Source of the DNA: Bacteroidota bacterium
Lineage (GTDB): Bacteria; Bacteroidota; Bacteroidia; Bacteroidales; BM520
Length of the DNA stretch: 43,919 bases
Reading direction: 5' to 3'
NCBI GenBank assembly: GCA_002748065.1
Contig: PDRJ01000009.1
Span: forward strand, 1 to 43,919
Part shown: positions 25,358 to 35,842 of the stretch, piece after piece
How positions within the stretch are numbered: the stretch's first letter is position 1
How the letters are laid out: each line of letters begins with the position of its first letter
Program-made: the position numbers and the translations under genes
Notes under the pieces: model-generated
The model's input: the letters and a program-made list of their open reading frames with translations, nothing else
The model's database searches: none
Told to the model about the DNA's origin: nothing

Positions 25358-26470
25358 ATGAGTATAAACAGACCCAATCTTTACAACGAAGAGAAAATAG
25401 ATTTCCTGAAGGAGAAGATGTTTTTCGGCACCGGGAAAAATGTACAACGGTATGATGTTCAGAAATACCCGTTTTATGAAACGCTGTCGCAACGTATGTT
25501 GAGCTTTTTTTGGCGCCCGGAGGAGGTCTCTTTGATCAAGGATATCAACGATTTTAATACCCTCTCCGAACAAGAGAAGTTTATCTTTACCGAGAATCTG
25601 AAATATCAAATTCTTTTGGATAGCGTTCAGGGACGCTCCCCTTTTCTAACTTTTGGACAGGTGGTGACGCTTCCGGAGGTGGAGGAGGCCATTATCATTT
25701 GGGACTTCTTTGAAACCATCCACTCCATGAGCTACTCCTACATCATTAAGAATGTGTATGCTGACCCTGAAAAGATCTTTGATGATATCATGCGTAATGA
25801 GATGATTGTGGAGCGAGCCGGTTCGGTGACGGATCAGTACAATGATTTTTATCACTATCTTATTAAATACCAAGCCCAACAGCTGGGGGTGAAGATGGAT
25901 GAACCCATCGATCTGAAGGAGTTAAAGAAGAAGCTGTACCTCGCCTTGGTATCGGTCAACATTTTGGAAGGGGTGCGTTTTTATGTCTCTTTTGCCTGCT
26001 CTTTTGCCTTTGCGGAGAATAAAAAGATGGAGGGGAATGCCAAGATTATCAAGTTTATTGCGCGCGATGAAAATGAACATCTGGCCATTACCCAAAAGAT
26101 GATTCGGGACTTGCGAAAGAATAAGGATGAGGGATTTGCCGAGATTATCGCGTCGTTGGATGACGAGGTCTATGCCCTCTATCGGGATGCGGCTGAACAG
26201 GAGATGCGTTGGGCTGAGTACCTCTTTGAAAAGGGTTCCATTATTGGTCTCAATGGTAAGTTGCTAACCAAGTATATGATGCATCTTACTGATAAGCGCC
26301 TTAGAGGAATAGGTTTGGAACCCCTCTACGGTGACCTGAAGAATCCCCTCTCCTGGATGAACCATTGGCTTCGAAATGACGAGGTTGAGGTGCTTCCTCA
26401 GGAGACGGAGATTAGCTCCTACGTCGTAGGTGGTATCGACATGGAGGTGGAGGATGATGATTTCCTTTAG
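25358..26470 (+). CDS. nrdB: class Ia ribonucleoside-diphosphate reductase, beta subunit
   Basis: The radical-generating diiron subunit, 370 residues. The E. coli NrdB-type residues can be placed: Asp88 in LLDSVQGR; Glu119, His122 and radical Tyr126 in FETIHSMSYSYI; further ligands in FAFAENKKM and RDENEHLAI. YAEYLFEKGSIIGLN-like and KNPLSWMNHWL segments are typical of the family, and the C-terminus is acidic (DMEVEDDDFL), as expected for the peptide that docks into NrdA. It shares a transcript with nrdA and converges on the next gene, whose stop is 18 bp away. Confidence 0.96.
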   Translation: MSINRPNLYNEEKIDFLKEKMFFGTGKNVQRYDVQKYPFYETLSQRMLSFFWRPEEVSLIKDINDFNTLSEQEKFIFTENLKYQILLDSVQGRSPFLTFGQVVTLPEVEEAIIIWDFFETIHSMSYSYIIKNVYADPEKIFDDIMRNEMIVERAGSVTDQYNDFYHYLIKYQAQQLGVKMDEPIDLKELKKKLYLALVSVNILEGVRFYVSFACSFAFAENKKMEGNAKIIKFIARDENEHLAITQKMIRDLRKNKDEGFAEIIASLDDEVYALYRDAAEQEMRWAEYLFEKGSIIGLNGKLLTKYMMHLTDKRLRGIGLEPLYGDLKNPLSWMNHWLRNDEVEVLPQETEISSYVVGGIDMEVEDDDFL

Positions 26471-26488
26471 GCATGGAAAAAGAACCTC

Positions 26489-29485
26489 TTAAAGGTTTCC
26501 TACATTGGAGATTTGAACGGAGATGACCTCCACGGAGCCGGAGGATACAAACAGTTTGATCCAGTTGTTCTCTTCGCGATACCAACGCTCCATATTTTCC
26601 AAAGGGATAACGTATTGTTGTGGCTCCTGTGACTCAATTTCATGGAGTACAACGCCTCCATTTTTCTGGTTTCCTTTTCCAAAACTGAGAAAAATCTTTG
26701 GGGTTTCTTCGCCACTGTTTCTTGCGGTTAAGAGGATATAGTTGTTTTTCTTTTGGCTGTAGTGTAACGGCTTAAAGGTGAGTGTTACCCCCTCTTTTTC
26801 ATGGAATACTCTTCGTTGCACCTCGATATCCACTGCTATTTGCTGTGCGATCAGTTCGTTAATCTCATTAATCCTCTGTTGGGGGTAAGCCTCTTCGGTT
26901 CCCAACTTATTTGCCTGTTCATACGCTTTCAAGGCATTGGCATATCGCTTTTGTCTAAATTCGCTGTCTGCCTTGCTGATGAATTTTCGATACTCTGCCA
27001 GCAGAGTCGTTTCTTGTTCCCTGATAATTGCTTCTGTCTCTTTGATCTTTTCGTCGGGGTAGGATGCTGAGGAGAGCAGATTTTTTGCCTCTCTGTAGTG
27101 TTCCAAGGCCGATTTATATTGTCCTTTTTGGAAGAAGTTATCAGCGGTTTCAATGGCTTTATCATAGGCGAGGCGGTATTCCTTTTCCAACTGTTCCATC
27201 TGTTTTTGGATCTCCGAAAGGCGTGTTTGGGGTTGCTCTTCCGCGGGGAAGAGTTCTGCTGCTTTTTGATATTTCTCCCGGGCTCTGAGGTACTCTTTTT
27301 CTGCAAAGGCTTTTTCTCCGGCTCGCAGGAGGGATTCATACCGTGATCTCTTGGTGGCCATTTGGTTGATTTGTTGCTCGGTCTCTTCTATTTTCCCTTT
27401 GATAAGGGCATTGTCCGGCATGATTGATGCAGCCTCTTTGTAGGCTGTTAAGGCCTCCTCATAGCGTGTGGCTTCAAAATGCGCCTCTGCGGTGGAGAGG
27501 GCTTTGTTAAAATGCGCCTCTTGCTCTTTAAGTTGAGAGAGGGCATTGGCAATGAGTGTCAGTTGCTCGTTGGGATAGGTCTCTTCTGGTTTGAGGGCTT
27601 TGGCCTCTTGATAGGCCTCCCTGGCCTTTTCATACTCCTTGTTCTCAAAATGACGGTCGGCTGTTTTGATCTTCCGGTTGTATGCCGTGCTCTTTTGGGC
27701 AAGCTCCTCTCTGAGGGTTTCTATTTTGGCGATTTGTGTTTTGGGGTACGCTTCTTGAGGTTTCAACTTACCGGCTTTTCGGTAGGCTATCAAGGCTTCG
27801 TCAAGGTTGGAGGAGGCGTAACGTTGATCCCCCTCCCTGATGGCGTTCTCATATTGGGTCTCCACCTCCTGGATCGTCGTAAGGAGTCGTTTCGCCTCTT
27901 CCAGCTGCTGTTGGGGGTAGGTTTCATCGGGCTTTAATTGCATGGCCTCCTGATACGCCTGCTCCGCTTCGCTGTATGCTTTCTCTTTGAATAGTTTGTC
28001 GGCTTTGGCGATGGTCGTAAGGTATTGTGTTTCGGTTTTTTCCGTCTGTTGGATAAGGTGGGTGATCTCGGTAATTTGTGTTTTGGGATAGGCCTCCTCC
28101 GGGAAGATCTCGGAGGCCTGAGTAAAGGCTGTGAGGGCTGCGGCGTAATCCTTTTTCGTCAGACTCTGCTCTGCCTTTTTGAGCTGCGCGTTGTATTGTG
28201 CCTCTTTCTCCGCTTGTTGTGTGCGAAGCAGGTTGTTGATTTTCTCTTGTTGTTCCAAGGCATAGGGGGCGTCGGGTTTGAGGGCCAAGGCTTCGGTATA
28301 GGCGGAGAGGGCCTTCTTTAACTCATCGTTTTCTAAGTGGTTATCCGCTTTGGCAATGGCTTCGTTAAAAGCCTCTTCGGTTGCCTTTTCTTTGGCCATC
28401 AGCGTCTCTAATGCTTTGATCTGTTCGGCAGGGTAGGGCTCTTGGGGAAGGAGTGTTAGCGCTTCACGGTATTTTGCCATGGCTGTCTCCCTGTTTCCGG
28501 AGGCCTTTTGGGCATCCCCCTCTTGTATCAGCTTGTCGAAGGCTGCTTGCTGTGACTGTCTCTTTTGTAGCGCCTCTTCAATCCGGGAGATCATGTTTTT
28601 GGGGTAGGAGTCTGAGGGTTTCACCTTTTGAGCTTCACGGTATTTTTTCTTGGCGGCTTCATATTTTTGTGCCATGTAGAGGTTGTCTCCCTCCGTGATG
28701 ATCTTTTCAAAGTCAGCCTGGAGGGCCGCGGCCTTTTCCATCTTCTCTTTGAGGATTGCTAACTGCTCCCGGGGATAGCGCTTTGAGGGAATCATTTCTG
28801 AGGCTTGTTGGTAATAGGTTAGTGCCTCTTTCTCTTTTCCTGTTTTCTTTAGTTCGTCTGCTTTCTCAATGAGTTTGCTATATTTTTCCTCCACAATTTC
28901 CGATTGTGTGATCATCTCTTTGGCCTTTTCCAACCGGGTGGTGGGATAGGACTCCAATGGTTTGATTCTTAGGGCTTGTGCGTAGGCCTTTTCCGCCTTG
29001 CTATAGTTGCCGGAAGCGAAGGCGTTGTCGCCCTCACCAATGGCATTATTATACCCCTTCTCTACCACTGGGTCGGGATATTTCCTGGTGATCTCTTTGA
29101 TCTTATTTTTAGGGTAGGATGAGGAGGGACGCAGGTAGGAGGCTGCTTTATAAGCGAGCAGGGCCTCTTGGAAGTTCCCTGCATTTAGTCGTTCTGCTCC
29201 TTGGGTGACATTTTCTTCAAACAGCGCTTTTTGAAGTTGGGTGTCGGAGAGCTTTTCTTCCACTTCACGGATCTTGTCGGTGGCGGTTGCATGATTATTC
29301 TCCAGGATAAGTACATCGTGGTAGCAGGCGAGGGCTTTCCCGTATTTCTGGGAGGAAAGCCAACGATCGCCCTCGCTGAGTAGTTGTGCCGTGGTTTGTG
29401 CCCTCCCTATTTCTGTGAGTGTGAGGAGAAAAAAGAGGAACAAGAGGGTGAAGAGTGGCCGGAGAATTTGTTCTTGTCTTTGCAT
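26489..29485 (-). CDS. exported protein with fifteen 57-residue TPR-like repeats
   Basis: A predicted periplasmic or lipid-free envelope protein of about 998 residues. ATG 29485 (MQRQEQILRPLF) is the start; a TTG four codons earlier overlaps lolD and is rejected. A signal peptide ends near EIGRAQ. From about residue 35 to 890 the protein consists of fifteen units of 57 (once or twice 58) residues, pattern (Y/F)xxAIxxADxxFxxxxYxxALxAYxxAxxLKPxExYPxxxIxxIxxLL plus a linker helix. Each unit is a TPR-like helical hairpin with a third long helix, rich in Glu and Lys. The conserved YP appears in most units. The last about 110 residues are a beta-rich domain (VTLTFKPLHYSQKKNNYILLTARNSG to SVEVISVQISNVGNL). 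The gene lies 4 bp downstream of a LolD-type ATPase gene. I do not recognise the family. Confidence 0.82.
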   Translation of the reverse strand: MQRQEQILRPLFTLLFLFFLLTLTEIGRAQTTAQLLSEGDRWLSSQKYGKALACYHDVLILENNHATATDKIREVEEKLSDTQLQKALFEENVTQGAERLNAGNFQEALLAYKAASYLRPSSSYPKNKIKEITRKYPDPVVEKGYNNAIGEGDNAFASGNYSKAEKAYAQALRIKPLESYPTTRLEKAKEMITQSEIVEEKYSKLIEKADELKKTGKEKEALTYYQQASEMIPSKRYPREQLAILKEKMEKAAALQADFEKIITEGDNLYMAQKYEAAKKKYREAQKVKPSDSYPKNMISRIEEALQKRQSQQAAFDKLIQEGDAQKASGNRETAMAKYREALTLLPQEPYPAEQIKALETLMAKEKATEEAFNEAIAKADNHLENDELKKALSAYTEALALKPDAPYALEQQEKINNLLRTQQAEKEAQYNAQLKKAEQSLTKKDYAAALTAFTQASEIFPEEAYPKTQITEITHLIQQTEKTETQYLTTIAKADKLFKEKAYSEAEQAYQEAMQLKPDETYPQQQLEEAKRLLTTIQEVETQYENAIREGDQRYASSNLDEALIAYRKAGKLKPQEAYPKTQIAKIETLREELAQKSTAYNRKIKTADRHFENKEYEKAREAYQEAKALKPEETYPNEQLTLIANALSQLKEQEAHFNKALSTAEAHFEATRYEEALTAYKEAASIMPDNALIKGKIEETEQQINQMATKRSRYESLLRAGEKAFAEKEYLRAREKYQKAAELFPAEEQPQTRLSEIQKQMEQLEKEYRLAYDKAIETADNFFQKGQYKSALEHYREAKNLLSSASYPDEKIKETEAIIREQETTLLAEYRKFISKADSEFRQKRYANALKAYEQANKLGTEEAYPQQRINEINELIAQQIAVDIEVQRRVFHEKEGVTLTFKPLHYSQKKNNYILLTARNSGEETPKIFLSFGKGNQKNGGVVLHEIESQEPQQYVIPLENMERWYREENNWIKLFVSSGSVEVISVQISNVGNL

Positions 29486-29489
29486 AATC

Positions 29490-30143
29490 TTAATCAATGA
29501 AAATACCGTCTTGCATGGTGAGCTTTCTGTCGGCCATGGAGGCTAAGCTCATGTTATGTGTTACAATGATAAAGGTTTGGTTTAGGCGGTCGCGAAGCTC
29601 CAAAAAGAGGTGATGCAGTTTATGAGCATTCTCGGAGTCGAGGTTTCCGGAAGGCTCGTCGGAGAGTACCACCTGGGGGTCGTTGATAAGCGCCCGGGCG
29701 ATGGCCACCCGTTGCTGTTCGCCTCCCGAGAGGGCCGCCGGTTTGTGCTGCATCCTGTCCGAGAGGTTCATCATCTCCAACAGTGCTGCCGCCTTTTGTT
29801 CAGCCTCCTTCCGGCTCTTCCGGGCAATGTAAGCAGGCATGGCCACATTTTCAAGAGCGGTAAACTCCGGTAGCAGGTGATGAAACTGAAAGACAAAGCC
29901 GATATGCTTGTTTCTGAATGTGGATAACTGTTTGTCATTCATAGAGAAAACATTCTTTCCTCCGATGGTAAGTTCCCCTTTGTCCGGTCGGCTTAGGATG
30001 CCCAAAATGTGTAAAAGAGTCGATTTTCCGGCTCCCGAAGCGCCTACAATGGAGACAATCTCCCCGGTGGCAACCTCCAAATTAACGCCTTTTAACACTT
30101 CCAACGTGCCATAGCTTTTATGTATCTCGTTCGCGCTAAGCAT
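29490..30143 (-). CDS. lolD: LolD-like ABC transporter ATPase
   Basis: A 217-residue ABC ATPase of the MacB/LolD/FtsE group. The Walker A motif GASGAGKS is at 34-41, Q-loop [12 protein letters not shown], signature [15 protein letters not shown], Walker [13 protein letters not shown] and H-loop IIVTHN. Similarity to LolD (lipoprotein release from the inner membrane) is good, but the partner permeases are not next to it. Family members with other functions cannot be excluded. It is the first gene of a likely two-gene unit with the 57-residue repeat protein, 4 bp downstream. Confidence 0.85.
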   Translation of the reverse strand: MLSANEIHKSYGTLEVLKGVNLEVATGEIVSIVGASGAGKSTLLHILGILSRPDKGELTIGGKNVFSMNDKQLSTFRNKHIGFVFQFHHLLPEFTALENVAMPAYIARKSRKEAEQKAAALLEMMNLSDRMQHKPAALSGGEQQRVAIARALINDPQVVLSDEPSGNLDSENAHKLHHLFLELRDRLNQTFIIVTHNMSLASMADRKLTMQDGIFID

Positions 30144-30241
30144 AGCTTATTAACGTCTGGTTTGTTGATTTGTTATTTTCCGTAGTGGATTGGCGAAAAT
30201 AAAGATAAAGATGAAAAGTACGCTCGTGAGCTAATTTTTTT

Positions 30242-30249
30242 TACATTTG
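30242..30249 (+). promoter_or_regulatory. TAnnTTTG -7 box for gcvT
   Basis: TACATTTG lies 32 nt before ATG 30282 in the divergent gap between lolD and gcvT. On the opposite strand, TATTTTCG (30201-30194) is a weaker candidate for lolD. Confidence 0.55.
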
Positions 30250-30281
30250 TGATCGTTTTTAACGTATAATTATTTGGTTCG

Positions 30282-31385
30282 ATGAAACATACAGCATTTA
30301 CAAAATTTCATGAAGCATTGGGGGCAAAGATGGTTCCTTTTGCAGGGTATAACATGCCTATTCAGTACGAAGGAATCAGTGTGGAACATGTCACCGTGCG
30401 TAAGGGTGTGGGTGTCTTTGACGTGTCGCACATGGGAGAGTTTTGGGTGAAAGGGCCCAAGGCTGAGTCTTTTTTACAGTGGATCACCTCCAACGACGTG
30501 GCGGCGTTGACGGACGGGAAGGTACAGTACTCTTGCTTCCCCAATGGAAAAGGGGGGATTGTGGACGACCTGTTAGTTTATCGCATTGATAAGGAGACCT
30601 ACCTGTTGGTGGTGAATGCGGCCAATATCGAAAAGGACTGGCAGTGGGTGTATGGAAAAGCCCAGGAGTTTGGGTTGGACGTGGAGAAAGAGCTGTATAA
30701 CGCTTCCGATGAGATTGCCCAATTGGCCGTACAGGGGCCGTTGGCACTGAAGGCAATGCAGAAGTTGACCGATGCCAACGTGGAGGATATGCCCTATTAT
30801 ACGTTTCAAAAGTGTGCGTTTGCCGGTATCAAAGAGGTGATCTTTTCTACCACCGGCTATACCGGTTCGGGTGGCTGTGAGATCTATGTGGCTAATGAGG
30901 ATGCTGAAAAGCTATGGAAGGCCGTTTTTGAGGCCGGGGAAGAGTTTGGGATTAAACCCATCGGCCTTGGTGCCCGCGACACCCTGCGTCTGGAGTCCGG
31001 CTTTTGTCTCTATGGCAATGATATTGACGATACCACTTCTCCGGTGGAAGCCGGCCTGGGTTGGATAACCAAGTTTGTGGATCATAAAGATTTTGTGGAT
31101 AAGGACTATATGTTGAAGCTGAAAGAAGAGGGCCTTAAAAGACGCCTGAAGGGGTTTGTTATGGTGGATAAAGGGATCCCCAGACAACATTATGAGATTT
31201 GTGATGCCGAAGGGAATGTCATTGGTGAGGTGACCTCCGGCACCATGTCGCCCATGCTTGAAAAAGGTATTGGAATGGGCTATGTAAAGACAGGCTTTAC
31301 CAAGGTGGGAACCGAGATTTTTATCAAAGTGAGGACCCGTCTGCTCAAAGCAGAAATTGTAAAGACACCTTTCTATCAAGCATAA
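30282..31385 (+). CDS. gcvT: aminomethyltransferase (glycine cleavage T protein)
   Basis: The T protein of the glycine cleavage system transfers the aminomethyl carbon to tetrahydrofolate and releases ammonia. The 367 residues contain the family landmarks: [71 protein letters not shown] and the C-terminal barrel domain with [21 protein letters not shown]. The other GCV genes are not in the window. A strong terminator follows at 31401-31434, so it is probably transcribed alone. Confidence 0.95.
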   Translation: MKHTAFTKFHEALGAKMVPFAGYNMPIQYEGISVEHVTVRKGVGVFDVSHMGEFWVKGPKAESFLQWITSNDVAALTDGKVQYSCFPNGKGGIVDDLLVYRIDKETYLLVVNAANIEKDWQWVYGKAQEFGLDVEKELYNASDEIAQLAVQGPLALKAMQKLTDANVEDMPYYTFQKCAFAGIKEVIFSTTGYTGSGGCEIYVANEDAEKLWKAVFEAGEEFGIKPIGLGARDTLRLESGFCLYGNDIDDTTSPVEAGLGWITKFVDHKDFVDKDYMLKLKEEGLKRRLKGFVMVDKGIPRQHYEICDAEGNVIGEVTSGTMSPMLEKGIGMGYVKTGFTKVGTEIFIKVRTRLLKAEIVKTPFYQA

Positions 31386-31400
31386 ATTAATTGTTAATAC

Positions 31401-31434
31401 AGGGGTAGAGAGATAGGCTCTGCCCCTTTCTTTT
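31401..31434 (+). terminator. rho-independent terminator of gcvT
   Basis: A 10-bp stem (AGGGGTAGAG with CTCTGCCCCT, one G-T pair) and 7-nt loop are followed by TTCTTTT, 15 bp after the gcvT stop. Confidence 0.8.
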
Positions 31435-31566
31435 CACCATTGGAAAAGTAGGAGAGGGGGCGTTGGGCTTTGGCCTGACGTTTGGCGTTTCATCCCTGAC
31501 GGGAAGGGAAGTTCCTCCTCGCGAAGAGTTGGCCAGTGGTGCGGAGTAATGCGTTATTGTTCTACC

Positions 31567-32298
31567 ATGCATACCATCGAAGTTTGTTTTACGCCTTCCC
31601 TGTTTCCCCATAAGTTGACGGAGGAGGATTATGTGGTGGTGGTCACGGATATTTTACGGGCTTCCACCTCCATTGTCTCTGCTTTCACTAACGGCGTGAA
31701 GGCAATTATTCCGGTTTCCGGTTCGCAGGAAGCAAGAGCGTATAAGCAGAAGGGCTACCTCGTGGCTGCCGAACGGGATGGAGTGGTGCTTGATTTTGCC
31801 GATTTTGGCAACAGCGCCTTCAATTTTATGACTCCCGAAGTGCGGGGTAAGGTGATCGCTTATTCAACCACCAACGGCACCAAGGCCATAAAGATGGCTT
31901 CGGAAGGGGCTGTGGCGGTGGCTGTTGGCGCTTTTTCTAACCTTACGGCCCTATCGCATTGGCTTCATACACAGAAGAAGAATGTGGTGATTCTTTGTGC
32001 CGGTTGGAAGCAGAAGTTTAACCTTGAAGATTCGTTTTATGCCGGGGCTTTGGTGGAGCAGTTGATGGCTTATCCTGAGATGGAGATTATCTGTGATGCT
32101 GCCCATGCTGCACTGGATATATGGCGGATTGGCAAAGAGAATCCTGCCCAATATATTGAGAAAGCCCTGCATCGCCATCGGCTGAAAAAGCTCTCATTGG
32201 ATGATGTGATTCCATACTCCCTGGAGCTGGATATTACCGATGTCGTTCCTGTGCTGAGGGGGGATGAGATTGTGAATGTGAATATATCGGAAGTGTAG
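31567..32298 (+). CDS. comB: ComB family 2-phosphosulfolactate phosphatase
   Basis: A 243-residue ComB-type phosphatase. ATG 31567 (MHTIEVCFTP) is preferred to ATG 31549, because MHTIEV is the typical start. Signatures are VVTDILRASTSIVSAFTNGV, ERDG-x-x-LDFADFGNSAFNF, STTNGTKAI and CAGWKQKFNLEDSFYAGALV. In methanogens ComB makes sulfolactate for coenzyme M. In Bacteroidota homologues are common but no CoM pathway is known, so the true substrate is probably another phosphorylated sulfo- or hydroxy-acid. It lies 38 bp upstream of the M23 peptidase gene on the same strand. Confidence 0.88.
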   Translation: MHTIEVCFTPSLFPHKLTEEDYVVVVTDILRASTSIVSAFTNGVKAIIPVSGSQEARAYKQKGYLVAAERDGVVLDFADFGNSAFNFMTPEVRGKVIAYSTTNGTKAIKMASEGAVAVAVGAFSNLTALSHWLHTQKKNVVILCAGWKQKFNLEDSFYAGALVEQLMAYPEMEIICDAAHAALDIWRIGKENPAQYIEKALHRHRLKKLSLDDVIPYSLELDITDVVPVLRGDEIVNVNISEV

Positions 32299-32336
32299 TG
32301 TTTTAGTAACGTTGTTTTATGATTAGCGGTGGTTTG

Positions 32337-34061
32337 ATGCAAAAGAGTGTTAGAGGGCTCTGGTTATTTATTTTTGTTTTGATGATGAACTCCTTGGGAG
32401 CTCAAAGGCCCTATGAGGAGGTTGATTATTGCTCTCCGGTTGATTTTCGAATCTTTTTGAATGGAACCTTTGGGGAGCTTCGTTCCGGCCATTTTCATTC
32501 CGGGTTGGATATTAAGACGGGAGGAGTATCGGGTAAAGATATTCATGCTATTGGTGATGGATGGGTCTCCCGGATAAAGGTTTCGCCCACCGGATATGGA
32601 AATGCCCTTTACATTGCCCATCCGGAGGGGTACACCTCCGTTTATGCCCACCTGCAATCCTTTGAGAGCGCCATTGCCGACTTTGTATTGGAAGAGCAGT
32701 ACCAAAAGGAGCGTTTTGCCATTGATATCCCTGTTCCCAAGGGGAAATTTACCGTGAAAAAGGGGCAGGTGATTGCCAAAAGTGGAAACAGTGGTTCGTC
32801 AGCGGGGCCCCATCTTCATTTTGAGATACGCGATACGAAGACGCAACATGCCTTAAACCCCTTGCATTTTGGCTTTCAGGTGAAAGATTTTATTCGCCCC
32901 AAAATTACCGGGTTGATGGTCTACCCGGAGAGCGAATATACGCTTGTAGATGGTAAAAATGTAGCCAGAAGGTATAATGTGGAGGGGTGGGGACCTGTAT
33001 ACCGCCCCGTTGACTACTATAAGATCAATGTATGTGGACCCTTCTCCATAGGGGTGAAAGCCTATGATGTGTTTAATGATGCGCACAATAAGAATGGCGT
33101 GTATCGCTATGAGATGTTTGTGGATGATGAACGCCTTTTTGGGTGGGTGGCTGACAAGATTGCTTTCTCCGAAACCCGTTACATCAACGCGTTTATTGAC
33201 TATGCAACCTATGTGGATAAAAGAGAACGGTTTGTGCGAACCTCCATTGTGCCTAATAACCGCTTGACCATGTATGACGGGGAGAATGGGGTGATTAACT
33301 TTAAAACCCCCGGGGAGCATACCGTGAAGTTTCTTGCCATGGACTTTGCCGGAGACACTTCGGTACTTACCATGACCTTTGTGGCCAGTGTCGGCTGCGA
33401 ACAGCCAGTTGTAGCGGATGGTACTGAGGGGGGGCGACTTCTGGGGTGGGATCAGCGTGTGCATCTTGATGAGGAGGCCTACTCCTTGCATATCGCCCCT
33501 CAATCCCTCTTTGAGGATTTGCGTATTCAGACGGGAGTAGTGCCGCTTCCGGAAGGGATTAAGGGGTTTTCGGAGGGCGTTGGAGTGGGGACCAGAGGAC
33601 AGGTCTCCCATAAGAGGTTTGATCTGGCAATTCGCTGTGAGGAGGCTCCCCTTGCCCATCGGGAGAAACTCTGTCTGGCCCGGCTGGAGGGTGGGAATGT
33701 AATCTATGCCGGTGGTACCTACGAAAAGGCTTTCGTGAAAACAAAAACACGAAACTTTGGTACCTACTTTGTCACTGCAGATACAACTGCCCCGGAGATA
33801 ACCCCGTTGAACCTTGCTTTAAGGAATGAAAAAGGATATGCCCGATCCTTGAGGTTCAGGATTAAAGATGATTTTAGTGGCATTGCGGAGTACAACGGCT
33901 ACTTCAATGGTGGGTGGGTGCTATTTCGTTATGATGCTAAAAATAACCTTCTCTATTATCGCCATGATAAGTACCTTCCCAAAGGAGAGATTGATGTTAA
34001 GATTGTGGTGAAAGATGCCAAGGGGAATGAGGCTCTCTTCGAACGAACCATCATGAATTAA
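32337..34061 (+). CDS. exported M23 family metallopeptidase
   Basis: A 574-residue predicted periplasmic peptidoglycan endopeptidase. Start ATG 32337 gives a good signal peptide ([23 protein letters not shown]); ATG 32319 would add six residues. The lysostaphin-type zinc site is complete: HFHSGLD (His54 and Asp58) and HLHFEIRD, with [13 protein letters not shown] in front. Unusually for simple M23 enzymes, the catalytic domain lies at the N-terminus (about 25-190). Nearly 390 residues of beta-rich sequence follow, ending in an Ig-like module ([33 protein letters not shown]). This layout is usual for a Bacteroidota M23 subgroup. It ends 43 bp before guaA. Confidence 0.85.
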   Translation: MQKSVRGLWLFIFVLMMNSLGAQRPYEEVDYCSPVDFRIFLNGTFGELRSGHFHSGLDIKTGGVSGKDIHAIGDGWVSRIKVSPTGYGNALYIAHPEGYTSVYAHLQSFESAIADFVLEEQYQKERFAIDIPVPKGKFTVKKGQVIAKSGNSGSSAGPHLHFEIRDTKTQHALNPLHFGFQVKDFIRPKITGLMVYPESEYTLVDGKNVARRYNVEGWGPVYRPVDYYKINVCGPFSIGVKAYDVFNDAHNKNGVYRYEMFVDDERLFGWVADKIAFSETRYINAFIDYATYVDKRERFVRTSIVPNNRLTMYDGENGVINFKTPGEHTVKFLAMDFAGDTSVLTMTFVASVGCEQPVVADGTEGGRLLGWDQRVHLDEEAYSLHIAPQSLFEDLRIQTGVVPLPEGIKGFSEGVGVGTRGQVSHKRFDLAIRCEEAPLAHREKLCLARLEGGNVIYAGGTYEKAFVKTKTRNFGTYFVTADTTAPEITPLNLALRNEKGYARSLRFRIKDDFSGIAEYNGYFNGGWVLFRYDAKNNLLYYRHDKYLPKGEIDVKIVVKDAKGNEALFERTIMN

Positions 34062-34092
34062 ACTGTTGAGAGGATGGTATGATTTCTTTCGT

Positions 34093-34100
34093 TACTTTTG
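34093..34100 (+). promoter_or_regulatory. TAnnTTTG -7 box immediately before guaA
   Basis: TACTTTTG is followed by CTCC and then ATG 34105, so a transcript would start at or next to the start codon. Compare the nearly identical arrangement TACCTTTG-TCTC-ATG at 39052-39038. Confidence 0.5.
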
Positions 34101-34104
34101 CTCC

Positions 34105-35634
34105 ATGAATGAAACCATCTTAATCCTGGATTTTGGGTCGCAATATACCCAGTTGATCGCTCGCCGTATTAGAGAATTGAACGTTTATTGTGAGATTCAT
34201 CCGTATAACCACTTGCCTGCTTTGGGAAGCCACATAAAAGGGGTCATCCTTTCGGGAAGTCCTTTTTCTGTGCGTGATGCATCGGCTCCGGTACCGGATC
34301 TTTCACAAATTCGTTTGCACTTTCCCCTTTTGGGGGTTTGCTACGGTGCCCAGTTTTTAGCCCACCATGATGGGGGAGAGGTGTTGCCCTCTCAGATCAG
34401 GGAGTATGGACGGGCTAACCTCTCGGAGGTGAACTCGCAGCATCCCTTGTTGAAAGAGGTTCCTTTGGATTCCCAGGTCTGGATGTCACACGGTGATACG
34501 ATCCTCGAGCTTCCAGACCACTATCGGGTGATTGCTTCTACTACCGATGTGAAGGTTGCCGGGTACCAGATTGAGAATGAGAGGACCTATGGAATCCAGT
34601 TTCATCCGGAGGTTTATCACTCTACGCATGGAATGACCTTGCTGAAGAACTTTGTGGTGGATATTTGTGGTTGCTCCCAGGATTGGACTCCCAACTCCTT
34701 TGTGGAGGAGACGGTGCGTGCGTTGAGGGAACAATTGGGCGAGGATAAGGTGGTGCTCGGTCTCTCCGGAGGGGTAGACTCCTCGGTAGCTGCCCTGTTA
34801 CTGCATAAAGCCATAGGAAAAAACCTCTATTGTATCTTCGTGGATAATGGTCTCCTTCGTTTGAATGAGTTTGAGGAGGTGCTCGATTCCTATAAGCATA
34901 TGGGGCTGAATGTAAAGGGTGTCGATGCCAAAGAGCAGTTTTATAAAGCCTTGGAGGGGAAGACTGACCCGGAGGAGAAACGAAAGGCCATAGGAAAGAC
35001 CTTTGTGGAGGTATTCGATCAGGAAGCACACCTGGTAAAGGAGGTGAAGTGGTTGGCGCAAGGCACTATCTACCCCGATGTGATAGAGTCTGTTTCGGTA
35101 AAAGGCCCCTCCGCTACCATCAAGTCACATCATAATGTGGGAGGACTTCCGGACTATATGAAGTTAAAGGTTGTGGAGCCCTTGAAGAGCCTTTTCAAAG
35201 ATGAGGTGAGGCGTGTGGGTCGTTCCATGGAGATGAGTGCACATCTGCTGAAAAGACATCCCTTTCCGGGACCGGGCTTGGGCATTCGTATCTTGGGTGA
35301 GATCACCCCTGAGCGGGTGGATATTCTTCAGCAGGTGGATCATATCTTCATTTCAGGATTGCGTGAAGCCGGCCTTTATGATGAGGTTTGGCAGGCGCTG
35401 GCTGTTTTGCTTCCGGTGAACTCCGTAGGGGTGATGGGTGATGAACGAACCTATGAAAATGTGGTGGCTCTCCGTGCCGTGGGCTCCACCGATGGGATGA
35501 CGGCCGATTGGTCGCACCTGCCTCACTCCTTCTTGGCCAAAGTCTCCAACGAGATTATCAATAGGGTAAAAGGGGTAAATAGGGTTGTTTATGATATCAG
35601 CTCTAAGCCTCCTGCCACCATTGAGTGGGAATAA
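34105..35634 (+). CDS. guaA: GMP synthase (glutamine-hydrolysing)
   Basis: GuaA converts XMP, ATP and glutamine to GMP. The protein has 509 residues from ATG 34105 ([16 protein letters not shown]); the frame is open to 34066 but those 13 residues overlap the promoter. The glutaminase domain has nucleophile Cys79 (GVCYGAQ) and its His/Glu pair (FHPEV). The ATP-pyrophosphatase domain has the PP-loop LSGGVDSS. The C-terminal dimerisation domain closes with PPATIEWE, the expected C-terminus. The gene is monocistronic in appearance, with a MITE-like copy just behind it. Confidence 0.97.
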   Translation: MNETILILDFGSQYTQLIARRIRELNVYCEIHPYNHLPALGSHIKGVILSGSPFSVRDASAPVPDLSQIRLHFPLLGVCYGAQFLAHHDGGEVLPSQIREYGRANLSEVNSQHPLLKEVPLDSQVWMSHGDTILELPDHYRVIASTTDVKVAGYQIENERTYGIQFHPEVYHSTHGMTLLKNFVVDICGCSQDWTPNSFVEETVRALREQLGEDKVVLGLSGGVDSSVAALLLHKAIGKNLYCIFVDNGLLRLNEFEEVLDSYKHMGLNVKGVDAKEQFYKALEGKTDPEEKRKAIGKTFVEVFDQEAHLVKEVKWLAQGTIYPDVIESVSVKGPSATIKSHHNVGGLPDYMKLKVVEPLKSLFKDEVRRVGRSMEMSAHLLKRHPFPGPGLGIRILGEITPERVDILQQVDHIFISGLREAGLYDEVWQALAVLLPVNSVGVMGDERTYENVVALRAVGSTDGMTADWSHLPHSFLAKVSNEIINRVKGVNRVVYDISSKPPATIEWE

Positions 35635-35666
35635 TCGTTACCTTTACCGATTTAACTACAGTGTTT

Positions 35667-35820
35667 AGTGTCTGTTCATAAAGTCAAGGTTTTGAGAAGA
35701 GTCTGTAGAGAACGTTTGAATTCGAGGCTCATGAAGGCTGAAATAGGGGCGTTTACTGGGGTAAATGGTCCTTTGGAAGGCAAGCATAATGAAGAGGTCG
35801 GACGTTATGGAAGGACTCCA
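35667..35820 (+). repeat. MITE-like dispersed repeat, copy 5
   Basis: Same orientation as copy 1. It begins AGTGTCTGTTCATAAAGTCA and ends near TCGGACGTTATGGAAGGACTCC, more diverged than copies 3, 4 and 6. It fills the gap between guaA and the LysM gene and provides an in-frame ATG at 35765 that could mislead a gene caller. Confidence 0.78.
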
Positions 35821-35842
35821 TATTAGTATAACATATTATTGT

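Noticed and set aside
35765..35842. Upstream start for the LysM protein
   Set aside because: Encoded by MITE copy 5 and placed in front of a clear signal peptide.
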